Shown: positions 7,707 through 16,003 of the stretch, in pieces
How the letters are laid out: each line of letters opens with the position of its first letter
Numbering within the stretch: the first letter of the stretch is position 1
NCBI GenBank assembly: GCA_905234735.1
Contig: CAJOJA010000006.1
Span: 1-64,000, forward strand
Length of the DNA stretch: 64,000 nt
Source: an uncultured Bacteroidaceae bacterium
Lineage (GTDB): Bacteria > Bacteroidota > Bacteroidia > Bacteroidales > Bacteroidaceae
Direction: 5' to 3'
The notes under the pieces: model-generated
What the model saw: the letters and a program-made list of their open reading frames with translations, nothing else
The model's database searches: none
What the model was told of the DNA's origin: nothing
Made by a program: the position numbers and the translations under genes

Positions 7707-9080
7707 CTACTTCTCCTCTTCAGGGGAGGCTGGGAGAGGACCCTCTTCCTTCTTCTTGGCCAGATATTCGGGCAACGACATACCAGCCTGGTCGAAGAGT
7801 TCACCGAGGGGAGGTACGCTCTTCATGAGCCCGGCCAGGAAGTTAGCGGTGCTGGTCTGCCCATTGCCGCCTGCGCCGTTGTCCCAAACGGTAACCTTTT
7901 CGATGTTGATGCCCTTGATGGCCTCTACCTGCGTCTTCACCAACTCGGGCAGTTTCTCCAGCAGCAGCAGCGTGTAGGCCTTGGTGGCATCGCCTCCGGC
8001 AGCCTGAATCATCTTGTCGTAGCCCTGGGCCTGCTTGGTCAGAATCTCAAACAGACCCTTGGCCTCGGCCTCCATCTTGGCGAAGATGGCGTCGGCCTCA
8101 CCCTTGGCATTGACGCGCTTCTGTTCGGCAGCAGCCTCGGCCTCGATGACCAGACGCTTCTTCTCGATTTCCTGCTTCACGATGACGTTGGCGTTCTGTG
8201 TGGAGCGTTCGCGTTCGGCACGGGCGTTTTCGGCCTTCTGTTCGGCAGCGTACGATTCCTCGAGGGCCTGGGCCTGGGCCACCTTCTCGGCAGCCGTAGC
8301 GCGGCGCTGTGCTTCGGCTTCACGCTCACGACGGTCGGCATCGGAGTTGGCTATGTTAATCTTCGCTTCGTTCTCACCCTTCACGGCTTCGGCATTGGCG
8401 GCAGCCGTACGGATGCGGGTCTCGCGGACGGCATCGGCCTTACCGATTTCGCCCATCTTCTCCTGCTCAGCCACGCGCACCTTGGCCTCGTTGATGGCCT
8501 TGGCTGCAGCTTCCTGACCGAGGGCTTCGATGTATCCGCTCTCGTCGTTGATGTCGGTCACGTTGACGTTGATGAGTCGCAGGCCTATCTTCTTCAGTTC
8601 TACTTCTACATTCGACGAAATGGCCTCCAGAAACTTGTCGCGGTCGGAGTTCAGTTCCTCGATGCTCATGGTGGCGATGACCAGACGGAGCTGACCGAAG
8701 AGGATGTCGCGCGCCAGCTCCTGAATCTGCTGTGCCGTCAGTCCCAGCAGGCGCTCGGCAGCAGCCAGCATGGATTCGGGTTCGGTAGAGATGCCCACGG
8801 TGAAGCGGCAGGGAACGTCGACGCGGATGTTTTGGCGCGAGAGGGCATTGGTCAGGTTGGCATCGATGCTGATGGGGGTCAGCGACATGTAGGCATAGTC
8901 CTGGATGATGGGCCACACGAAGGTGCCGCCACCATGTACGCACTTAGCACTCTTGCTGCTGCCCGAGGTGCCGTAAACGACCAGAATCTTGTCCGACGGA
9001 CAACGGCGGTAGCGATTGATGACCGCCATGAACAGCAGTACGGCTACTACTGCAAGGATTAGAATGAGATAGAATTCCAT
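7707..9080 (-). CDS. Flotillin-family membrane scaffold protein
   Basis: 457 residues. One N-terminal membrane helix (YLILILAVVAVLLFMAVI) is followed by a SPFH/band-7 domain (about 30-190). A long Ala/Glu/Lys-rich coiled-coil region (about 200-350, many AEAKA/EREAEAQRRA repeats) precedes a C-terminal domain with NGAGGNGQTSTANFL. Flotillins (FloT/YqiK type) oligomerise in the membrane and organise microdomains. The gene is second in an operon with an NfeD-like gene, the standard floT-yuaF pairing. The C-terminus KKKEEGPLPASPEEEK is encoded by a C/G-rich stretch (about 7710-7750) that looks like a dispersed repeat appended to the gene. Confidence 0.9.
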   Translation of the reverse strand: MEFYLILILAVVAVLLFMAVINRYRRCPSDKILVVYGTSGSSKSAKCVHGGGTFVWPIIQDYAYMSLTPISIDANLTNALSRQNIRVDVPCRFTVGISTEPESMLAAAERLLGLTAQQIQELARDILFGQLRLVIATMSIEELNSDRDKFLEAISSNVEVELKKIGLRLINVNVTDINDESGYIEALGQEAAAKAINEAKVRVAEQEKMGEIGKADAVRETRIRTAAANAEAVKGENEAKINIANSDADRREREAEAQRRATAAEKVAQAQALEESYAAEQKAENARAERERSTQNANVIVKQEIEKKRLVIEAEAAAEQKRVNAKGEADAIFAKMEAEAKGLFEILTKQAQGYDKMIQAAGGDATKAYTLLLLEKLPELVKTQVEAIKGINIEKVTVWDNGAGGNGQTSTANFLAGLMKSVPPLGELFDQAGMSLPEYLAKKKEEGPLPASPEEEK

Positions 9081-9085
9081 ATTGG

Positions 9086-9118
9086 TTAAGGGTTAAGGAT
9101 TAAAGGTAAAGGGTTATA
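9086..9118. repeat. Short-period repeat between nfeD-like and flotillin genes
   Basis: GGTTAAGGGTTAAGGATTAAAGG and related 7-8 bp units fill most of the 33-nt gap. One of several such arrays in the window. Confidence 0.55.
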
Positions 9119-9716
9119 CTTTTTCGACCAGGAGGGTGTGGTCGCCGACTATCTCCAGCACACGGGCCTTGCTGCCCGAGGGTATCGGGTCGCCATCGGT
9201 GATAGCAGGAAGTTCCTGTACCGAACCTTGGAACGAGAACTGCACCTTCCCCTCTCCCTTTCGGTTGGCAGGGATGCGCAGATAGACGTCGGCCACCTGA
9301 CCCACGGACTCGCGGATATTGAACGAACCGTTGTGCTCCAGACGCATCAACTGACGGAACATCAAGATGAATATGCCCACGAACACGCAGCCCGTAATCA
9401 GGGCAATAAAGGCCAGTAACGTGGGATTCTTGACGGACGAAGAGAAGCACACACCGCCCCAGCCGATGCCGAGGAAGAAGTTGACGAAGTTGCGGACGGT
9501 GAAGAGCTGTATGGCTCCGCCCGTGTCCAGGGTGTCGCCATTGCCATCCGTGTCGAAGCCGCCACCTGTGTCGAAGTCGCCTCCGTCGGTGTCGCCGATG
9601 CCGATGAACGTCAGCACCATCTGAATCAGGAATACCAGTGAGGCAAAAATGGCAATGCCCCAATATACACGTAATGTGGGATCGAGCCCATTAAACCAGT
9701 TTGTAAGCATATCCAT
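9114..9716 (-). CDS. NfeD/YuaF-like membrane protein, flotillin partner
   Basis: 200 residues. First membrane helix about 18-40 (YWGIAIFASLVFLIQMVLTF), a Gly/Asp-rich low-complexity segment with repeated DTGG/DTDG motifs (about 42-66), two further membrane segments (FVNFFLGIGWGGVCF; FIALITGCVFVGIFILMF) and a C-terminal OB-fold-like beta domain (VGQVADVYLRIPANRKGEGKVQFSF...ARVLEIVGDHTLLVEKV). This is the YuaF/NfeD architecture; these proteins co-occur with flotillins and are thought to stabilise membrane microdomains. The Asp-rich loop could bind divalent cations (inference). First gene of the pair; TAACTTTG lies on the complement of 9744-9751. Confidence 0.8.
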   Translation of the reverse strand: MDMLTNWFNGLDPTLRVYWGIAIFASLVFLIQMVLTFIGIGDTDGGDFDTGGGFDTDGNGDTLDTGGAIQLFTVRNFVNFFLGIGWGGVCFSSSVKNPTLLAFIALITGCVFVGIFILMFRQLMRLEHNGSFNIRESVGQVADVYLRIPANRKGEGKVQFSFQGSVQELPAITDGDPIPSGSKARVLEIVGDHTLLVEKV

Positions 9717-9791
9717 AGTCTTCGTTTTTTACTATTACTTGTTCAAAGTTATGTAATTCTTGGCATTGACACAACAAAATAGGGTTAATAA

Positions 9792-9822
9792 TTGCAAAAG
9801 ACATCGTTTTTTGATAAGTTTG
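9792..9822 (+). promoter_or_regulatory. Promoter of the NUDIX gene
   Basis: TTG at 9792-9794, 20 nt, TAAGTTTG at 9815-9822; the ATG is 25 nt downstream. Confidence 0.6.
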
Positions 9823-9847
9823 CATTCCAAAAACTTAAAAAACGACG

Positions 9848-10384
9848 ATGGAACATCCTTTATCCCTATTTCGCTTCTGCCCCAAATGCGGCTCGGAACG
9901 GTTCGTGGAACACAACGAGAAGAGCAAGCAATGCCTGGCTTGCGGTTTCACCTATTACATCAATCCCTCGGCTGCCACAGCGGCATTTATCGTGAGGGAA
10001 GGGGAGAAAGGCAAGGAGCTGCTGGCCGTTCGGCGTGCTAAGGAACCCGCCCGCGGTACCCTGGACCTGCCGGGGGGCTTCAGCGACCTGTACGAAACCA
10101 GCGAGGAAGGCGTGCGTCGTGAGGTTCGGGAGGAGACCGGGCTGGAGGTTTGCGAGGTCGAATTCCTCTTCTCGCTGCCCAACCAGTACCTCTACAGCGG
10201 TTTTTTGGTGCATACGATGGACATGTTTTACCTGTGTCGAATCGGCAATACGAGTCGGTTGTGTGCGATGGACGATGCTGACGATGCTCGCTGGATTCCC
10301 CTACAGGACTTACGTCCTGACGACTTCGGGCTCACTTCCATACGTCTCGGCGTAGAGAAATTTTTAGCAAATTTTCCTATATAA
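9848..10384 (+). CDS. NUDIX hydrolase with N-terminal zinc ribbon
   Basis: 178 residues. An N-terminal four-cysteine ribbon (FCPKCGSERF...CLACGF) precedes the NUDIX fold. The NUDIX box GX5EX7REXXEEXG is complete at roughly residues 76-98 (GGFSDLYETSEEGVRREVRE, then ETGLEV), with the catalytic glutamates present. The ribbon-plus-NUDIX layout resembles NudC/NADH pyrophosphatase-type and related phosphohydrolases that clean up nucleoside diphosphate derivatives. The protein is shorter than NudC and its substrate is unknown. Monocistronic, ahead of topA. Confidence 0.88.
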   Translation: MEHPLSLFRFCPKCGSERFVEHNEKSKQCLACGFTYYINPSAATAAFIVREGEKGKELLAVRRAKEPARGTLDLPGGFSDLYETSEEGVRREVREETGLEVCEVEFLFSLPNQYLYSGFLVHTMDMFYLCRIGNTSRLCAMDDADDARWIPLQDLRPDDFGLTSIRLGVEKFLANFPI

Positions 10385-10410
10385 ATAAGGTATAAGTGAG
10401 ATTTTTGCCC

Positions 10411-10418
10411 TAACTTTG
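10411..10418 (+). promoter_or_regulatory. Probable -7 element of the topA operon
   Basis: TAACTTTG 29 nt before the topA ATG. No convincing -33 element is seen at the usual distance. Confidence 0.4.
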
Positions 10419-10446
10419 CAGCCGAATTCATAAAAAACTCTGTAAG

Positions 10447-12792
10447 ATGAAAGATAATCTCGTCATAGTAGAGAGCCCGGCAAAAGCTAAAACGATAGAA
10501 AAATTTCTCGGCAACGAATATAAGGTGATGTCGAGCTACGGCCACATTCGCGACCTGAAGAAGAAGGCCTTCAGCATCAACACCACCACCTTTGCACCCC
10601 AGTATGAGATACCAGCTGACAAGACCCGTCTGGTGAACGAACTTAAGACTCAGGCCAAGAAGGCCAAGACCATCTGGCTGGCATCCGATGAAGACCGCGA
10701 GGGGGAAGCCATATCGTGGCATCTGTTCGAGGTGTTGGGACTGAAACCTGAGAACACGAAGCGTATCGTCTTCCACGAAATCACGAAGACGGCTATCCTG
10801 GAGGCCATCAAGCATCCCAGGCAGATAGACCAGAACCTGGTGAACGCCCAGCAGGCCCGCCGTGTGCTGGACCGCATCGTCGGCTTCAAGCTGTCGCCCG
10901 TCCTGTGGCACAAGGTGAAGCCCGCTCTGTCGGCCGGTCGTGTGCAGAGCGTGGCCGTGCGCCTTATCGTAGAGCGCGAGCGCGAAATCAATAATTTCCA
11001 GGGTTCGGACTACTTCCGCGTGACGGCGCGGTTCCTGCTGCCCAATGGTGAAGAAGTGCAGGCCGAACTGAATCACCGTTTCCAGACGAAGGAGGAGACG
11101 GAGCAGTTCCTGGAACAATGCAAGACGGCCGAGTTCACCATCGAGGACATACAGACAAAGCCCACCGTGCGCACTCCGGCTCCGCCTTTCACCACCAGCA
11201 CCCTGCAACAGGAGGCTGGCCATAAGCTGAATTTTAGCGTGGCACAGACCATGATGGTGGCGCAGCGGCTGTATGAGAGCGGACACATCACCTATATGCG
11301 TACCGACAGCGTGAACCTTTCGAACCTCTGCCTCAGCACCTCGAAGGACTACATCACGAAAGAGATAGGCAAGGAATACGTCAAGACCCGCCGCTACCGC
11401 ACCAACAGCAAGAGCGCACAGGAGGCCCACGAGGCCATCCGCCCGACATACATCGACCGCACCACACTGGAAGGCAACGGGCAGGACCGCCGTCTGTACG
11501 ACCTCATCTGGAAGCGCACCATTGCCAGCCAGATGGCCGATGCCGAACTGGAGAAGACCACAGCCACCATCTCGGTCAGCGGTACAGACTACCAGTTCGT
11601 GGCTCAGGGCGAAGTGGTGAAGTTCGACGGTTTCCTGCGTGTCTACCGCGAGACGCAGGAGGAGGAGTCCGAGGAGGCTCAGGGCAACCTGCCACAGATG
11701 AACGTGGGCGAGCTCCTCAGTCGGAAAGAGGTCGTAGCCACCCAGCGTTTCGCACAGCGTCCGGCCCGTTACAACGAACCCTCGCTGGTGAAGAAACTGG
11801 AGGAACTGGGCATCGGCCGCCCTTCGACCTACGCCACCACCATCACCACCATACAGAACCGTGAATATGTGGTGAAGGGCGACAAACCCGGCGAGAGCCG
11901 CACGTATGCAGTACTCACGCTGAAGGGTGACAAACTGAAGGAGTCGGAGAAGAAGATAACCACGGGTAGCGAACGCGGCAAACTGATGCCGACGGACACG
12001 GGCATCGTGGTCAACGACTTCCTGCTCCAGCACTTCCCCCAAATCATGGACTACAACTTCACGGCCGACGTGGAGAAGTCGTTTGACGACATTGCCGAGG
12101 GCAAGGAGGAGTGGACCGATATGATGCAGCACTTCTACCGCGACTTCAATCCGCAGGTGGAACAGACCATGCAGGAGCGCGACGAACACCACATCGGTGA
12201 ACGCATCCTGGGCAAAGACCCCAAGACGGGACAGGACGTCAGCGTGAAGATAGGCCGCTTCGGAGCTGTGGCTCAGATAGGTTCGGCCGACGAAAACCAG
12301 AAGCCCCGCTTTGCCCGCCTCAATCCCGAACAGAGCATCGAGACCATCACCCTGCAGGAGGCACTCGACCTCTTCCAACTGCCTCGCGAGTTGGGCCTAA
12401 TCGACGGCGCACCGGTCACCGTGGGCACAGGCCGTTTCGGTCCCTACGTGCAGTACCAAAAGCAGTACGTCTCCATCCCCAAGGGCACCGATCCGCTGAC
12501 TATCACCCTGGACGAAGCTCAGGAACTCATCCAGCAAAAGCAGGAGGAGGAGGCCAAGAAACTGCTGAAGACCTTCAAGGAGGAACCCGAACTGCAGATC
12601 ATCAATGGACGTTTCGGCCCCTACCTGCAATACAAGGGCAGCAACTACCATCTTGCAAGAGCCGAACAGAAGCGGGCCAAAGACCTCACCCTGGAGGAGT
12701 GTATGACGCTCATCAACAATCAGGAAGAGAAACCCGCAGGCAAATCGGCAGCCAAACCCCGCAGAACCTATACTCGTCGCACCACAAAATGA
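10447..12792 (+). CDS. topA: DNA topoisomerase I
   Basis: 781 residues, type IA topoisomerase that relaxes negative supercoils. TOPRIM domain at the N-terminus (LVIVESPAKAKTIEKFLG; acidic triad region LASDEDREGEAISWHL). The active-site tyrosine is Tyr283 in HITYMRTDSVNLS. The C-terminal region carries repeated Topo-C modules (VKIGRFGAVAQIG, VGTGRFGPYVQY, IINGRFGPYLQYKG) instead of the four-cysteine zinc fingers of E. coli TopA, then a basic tail (PRRTYTRRTTK). Length is normal for Bacteroidetes. Its TGA overlaps the aroK ATG (ATGA), so it starts a five-gene run. Confidence 0.97.
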   Translation: MKDNLVIVESPAKAKTIEKFLGNEYKVMSSYGHIRDLKKKAFSINTTTFAPQYEIPADKTRLVNELKTQAKKAKTIWLASDEDREGEAISWHLFEVLGLKPENTKRIVFHEITKTAILEAIKHPRQIDQNLVNAQQARRVLDRIVGFKLSPVLWHKVKPALSAGRVQSVAVRLIVEREREINNFQGSDYFRVTARFLLPNGEEVQAELNHRFQTKEETEQFLEQCKTAEFTIEDIQTKPTVRTPAPPFTTSTLQQEAGHKLNFSVAQTMMVAQRLYESGHITYMRTDSVNLSNLCLSTSKDYITKEIGKEYVKTRRYRTNSKSAQEAHEAIRPTYIDRTTLEGNGQDRRLYDLIWKRTIASQMADAELEKTTATISVSGTDYQFVAQGEVVKFDGFLRVYRETQEEESEEAQGNLPQMNVGELLSRKEVVATQRFAQRPARYNEPSLVKKLEELGIGRPSTYATTITTIQNREYVVKGDKPGESRTYAVLTLKGDKLKESEKKITTGSERGKLMPTDTGIVVNDFLLQHFPQIMDYNFTADVEKSFDDIAEGKEEWTDMMQHFYRDFNPQVEQTMQERDEHHIGERILGKDPKTGQDVSVKIGRFGAVAQIGSADENQKPRFARLNPEQSIETITLQEALDLFQLPRELGLIDGAPVTVGTGRFGPYVQYQKQYVSIPKGTDPLTITLDEAQELIQQKQEEEAKKLLKTFKEEPELQIINGRFGPYLQYKGSNYHLARAEQKRAKDLTLEECMTLINNQEEKPAGKSAAKPRRTYTRRTTK

Positions 12793-13316
12793 CACGCATC
12801 ATCCTCATCGGATACATGGGAGCCGGCAAGACCACTATCGGCAGGCAGCTGGCAATGGCCCTGGGACTTCAGTTCTACGACCTGGACTGGTACATTGAGA
12901 TGCGCTACCACAAGAAGGTGAGCGAAATCTTTGCCGAGGAAGGCGAGGAACACTTCCGCGACCTGGAGCAACGTATGCTGCACGAGGTGGCCGAGTTCGA
13001 GGACGTCGTCATCAGCTGTGGCGGCGGAACTCCCTGTTATGGTGACAACATGGCCTACATGAACCAGCAGGCCGAGACCGTCTACCTAAAACTCACGCCC
13101 GAGGTGCTGGCCATGCATCTCAGCATGGGACGTACGGTGCGCCCCCTCATCCTGGGCAAGTCGGGCGACGAACTGCAGCAATACATCAAGGATTCGCTCT
13201 CTGAGCGCGAACCGTTTTACAGTCAGGCCAAACACACGGTCGACGTCAGCCTGATGGACAACTACGAGAAGATAGCTATCACCATAGACCTTCTGCGCAA
13301 GGAACTTAAATTGTAA
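12789..13316 (+). CDS. aroK: Shikimate kinase
   Basis: 175 residues from the ATG at 12789 that overlaps the topA stop. It phosphorylates shikimate at the 3-hydroxyl in aromatic amino acid synthesis. Walker A GYMGAGKTTIG (residues 8-18), the shikimate-binding DLDWYIE with its Asp pair, the FRDLE segment, the GGGTP loop and an arginine lid (GRTVRPLI) are all present. Translational coupling with topA is likely. The gap to speA is 22 nt of AAATTGTAAAT-like short repeat. Confidence 0.95.
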   Translation: MTRIILIGYMGAGKTTIGRQLAMALGLQFYDLDWYIEMRYHKKVSEIFAEEGEEHFRDLEQRMLHEVAEFEDVVISCGGGTPCYGDNMAYMNQQAETVYLKLTPEVLAMHLSMGRTVRPLILGKSGDELQQYIKDSLSEREPFYSQAKHTVDVSLMDNYEKIAITIDLLRKELKL

Positions 13317-13338
13317 ATTGTAAATCGTCAAATTGTAA
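13310..13338. repeat. Short-period repeat between aroK and speA
   Basis: Repeated AAATTGTAAAT units (TTAAATTGTAAATTGTAAAT, then TCGTCAAATTGTAAATG) run from the last aroK codons to the speA start codon. Confidence 0.6.
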
Positions 13339-15231
13339 ATGAAGAAGTGGCGCATTGAAGACTCCGAAGAACTCTACAACATCAAGGGGTGGGGAGTCAA
13401 CTACTTTGGTATCAATGAGAAGGGGAACGTCTATGTCACTCCGAAGAAGAATGGCGTACAGGTGGACTTGAAAGAGGTCGTCGATGAACTGGCCACACGC
13501 CACGTCACAGCCCCCGTCCTGTTGCGTTTCCCCGACATCCTGGACAACCGCATCGAGAAGACCGACGAGTGCTTCCGCAAGGCCGCGAAGGAGTACAACT
13601 ATCAGGCCGAGCACTTCATCATCTTCCCCGTGAAGGTGAACCAGATGCGCCCCGTCGTGGAGGAAATCATCAGTCACGGCAAGCGTTATAATCTGGGATT
13701 GGAGGCAGGTTCCAAGCCCGAGCTGCACGCCGTCCTGGCCACCAACATGGACTCCGACTCGCTCATCATCTGCAACGGTCACAAGGACCAGAACTTCATC
13801 GAGCTGGCCCTGCTGGCCCAGAAGATGGGCAAGCGCGTGTTCCTCGTCATAGAGAAACTGCCCGAACTGAAGATTATTGCCGAGACGGCCCAGCGGCTGG
13901 GCGTTCGCCCCAATCTGGGCATCCGTATCAAGCTGGCCTCGAACGGCAGCGGCAAGTGGAGCGAGAGCGGAGGCGACGCCTCGAAATTCGGCCTGAACTC
14001 CTCGGAACTGCTCATGGCCCTGCATATGCTCGACGAGATGGGGCTGCGCGACTGCCTGCGGCTGCTCCACTTCCACATCGGCAGCCAGATAACGAAAATC
14101 CGTCGCATATCCACCGCCCTGCGCGAGGCCGCACAATTCTATGTTCAACTCCATCAGATGGGCTTCGGCATCGAGTTCATCGACTGCGGTGGCGGATTGG
14201 GTGTAGACTACGACGGTACGCGCTCCTCCAACTCTGAGTCCTCTGTCAACTACTCCATCCAGGAGTACGTCAACGACTGCGTATACACTCTCGTCGAGGC
14301 TGCCAACCAGAACGGCATTCCTCATCCCAACATCATCACTGAGGGCGGACGCTCACTAACGGCCCACCACAGCGTGCTCATCATCGACGTGCTGGAGAGT
14401 GTGTCGGCCCCCCAGATGCCAGAGGACTTCAATCCCGGCCCCGACGACCACAAACTCGTACACGACCTGACGGAGATCTGGGACAAGCTCTCCAGCCGTT
14501 CGCTACTGGAGGATTGGCACGACGCCGAGGACATACGCGAGGAGGCACTCGACCTGTTCCGTCACGGCATCATCGACCTGAAGACCCGTGCCCAGATAGA
14601 GTCGCTCTATTGGGCCATCAGTCACGAAGTGGCCGAACTGGCCCACCACCAGAAACATGTGCCTGACGAACTGCGCACGCTCGATAAGCAAATGGCCGAT
14701 AAGTACTTCTGCAACTTCTCGCTCTTCCAGTCGATGCCCGACTCGTGGGGCATTGACCAACTGTTCCCCATCATGCCCATATCGCGACTGGGCGAACAGC
14801 CCACGCGCAGCGCTACCCTGCAGGACATCACATGCGACTCCGACGGCAAAATCACGGCATACGTCAACGGCGGACACCAGACCAACTACATACCGCTCCA
14901 TCCCGTGAAGTCCGACGAACACTACTACATCGGCGTCTTCCTCGTGGGTGCCTATCAGGAGATTCTGGGCAACATGCACAACCTCTTTGGCGACACCAAC
15001 GCCGTACACATATCCGTTTCGAAAGACGACTACGAAATCGAGCAGGTCATCGACGGCGAGACAGTAGCCGACGTGCTGGAATACGTGCAGTATGACCCCA
15101 AGAAACTTGTACGCCGACTTGAGATTTGGGTCAGCCGTGCCATCAAGGACGGCAAGATTACCGAGGCCGAGGGCAAGGAATTCATCTCTAACTACCGTGC
15201 AGGACTCTATGGATACACCTATCTCGAATAA
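13339..15231 (+). CDS. speA: Biosynthetic arginine decarboxylase
   Basis: 630 residues, fold-III PLP-dependent decarboxylase of the SpeA type that makes agmatine from arginine for polyamine synthesis. PLP lysine is Lys99 in FPVKVNQMRP; the phosphate-binding SGGGLGVDY-like motif is DCGGGLGVDYDGTRS and the substrate-site region is SVFQSMPDSWGID-like (SLFQSMPDSWGIDQLFP). A normal length for the family. argB begins 23 nt before the speA stop, so an arginine-consuming and an arginine-making enzyme are translationally coupled. Confidence 0.96.
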   Translation: MKKWRIEDSEELYNIKGWGVNYFGINEKGNVYVTPKKNGVQVDLKEVVDELATRHVTAPVLLRFPDILDNRIEKTDECFRKAAKEYNYQAEHFIIFPVKVNQMRPVVEEIISHGKRYNLGLEAGSKPELHAVLATNMDSDSLIICNGHKDQNFIELALLAQKMGKRVFLVIEKLPELKIIAETAQRLGVRPNLGIRIKLASNGSGKWSESGGDASKFGLNSSELLMALHMLDEMGLRDCLRLLHFHIGSQITKIRRISTALREAAQFYVQLHQMGFGIEFIDCGGGLGVDYDGTRSSNSESSVNYSIQEYVNDCVYTLVEAANQNGIPHPNIITEGGRSLTAHHSVLIIDVLESVSAPQMPEDFNPGPDDHKLVHDLTEIWDKLSSRSLLEDWHDAEDIREEALDLFRHGIIDLKTRAQIESLYWAISHEVAELAHHQKHVPDELRTLDKQMADKYFCNFSLFQSMPDSWGIDQLFPIMPISRLGEQPTRSATLQDITCDSDGKITAYVNGGHQTNYIPLHPVKSDEHYYIGVFLVGAYQEILGNMHNLFGDTNAVHISVSKDDYEIEQVIDGETVADVLEYVQYDPKKLVRRLEIWVSRAIKDGKITEAEGKEFISNYRAGLYGYTYLE

Positions 15232-16003
15232 TGCCGTTTGTGTATTGAAGGTTGGAGGGGCTGTCGTGGAGAACGAAGAATCGCTCCGGCTGCTGATTCA
15301 GGACTTTGCAGCTATCGGTGGCCCCAAGGTGCTGGTTCACGGCGGTGGTCGCTCGGCAACGGCACTGGCCACACAGTTAGGCATCGAGACCCGCATGGTG
15401 GAGGGGCGCCGCATCACCGACGACGACATGCTGCGCGTCGTGACGATGGTCTATGGAGGACTCGTTAACAAGAACATCGTGGCCCAACTGCAAGCCGCAG
15501 GCATCAATGCCCTGGGTCTCACCGGGGCCGACATGGACATCATCCGCAGCCATCGCCGCCCTCCCGTACCCTCTTCCTCTTTGTCCCCTGCCCCCAACTC
15601 CTCCATAGACTATGGCTGGGTGGGCGATGTCGACCGAGCCGACGGAGAGCGACTGGCCAGCCTGCTGCGTGAGGGCATCACGCCCGTCATAGCCCCACTG
15701 ACCCACGACGGCAAGGGGCATCTCCTGAATACCAATGCCGACACGATGGCCCAGACCGTGGCCTGCGCACTGGCCCCTCACTTCAGTGTCACCTTGGTCT
15801 ATGCCTTCGAGAAACGCGGTGTCCTGCGCGACCCCGACGACCCTCAGAGCCTTATACCGTACATCACGGAGTCCGACTTCCAGCGACTGAAAACCGAGGG
15901 CGTCGTCTCCGGCGGTATGATTCCCAAACTGGAGAATGCCCTGCAGGCTATCCGTCAGGGCGTGTGGCAAGTTAAGATTGGCGAAACCGTGATTGGGCAT
16001 TGA
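15209..16003 (+). CDS. argB: Acetylglutamate kinase
   Basis: 264 residues from the ATG at 15209. A longer in-frame opening at 15092 lies entirely within speA and has no homologous look, so it is not used. It catalyses the second step of arginine biosynthesis. Motifs: LKVGGAVVENEE (nucleotide Lys), VLVHGGGRSATAL (substrate glycine loop), NTNADTMAQ, GGMIPKLENAL. Odd: between IIRSHRR and SIDYGWVGDV there is a Pro/Ser-rich insertion (PPVPSSSLSPAPN) where homologues usually have only a few residues. It is encoded by a C/T-rich tract at about 15559-15605. It overlaps speA at the 5' end and the next gene at the 3' end (TTGA). Confidence 0.93.
   Translation: MDTPISNNAVCVLKVGGAVVENEESLRLLIQDFAAIGGPKVLVHGGGRSATALATQLGIETRMVEGRRITDDDMLRVVTMVYGGLVNKNIVAQLQAAGINALGLTGADMDIIRSHRRPPVPSSSLSPAPNSSIDYGWVGDVDRADGERLASLLREGITPVIAPLTHDGKGHLLNTNADTMAQTVACALAPHFSVTLVYAFEKRGVLRDPDDPQSLIPYITESDFQRLKTEGVVSGGMIPKLENALQAIRQGVWQVKIGETVIGH

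Noticed and set aside
7461..9062. 533-codon opening antisense to the flotillin and lipoprotein genes
   Set aside because: Crosses two genes and a promoter on the other strand; composition typical of an antisense frame.
10228..12378. 716-codon opening antisense to topA
   Set aside because: It lies wholly opposite topA, has no family motifs and is Leu/His/Val-rich, as expected from the complement of G/C-rich codons.
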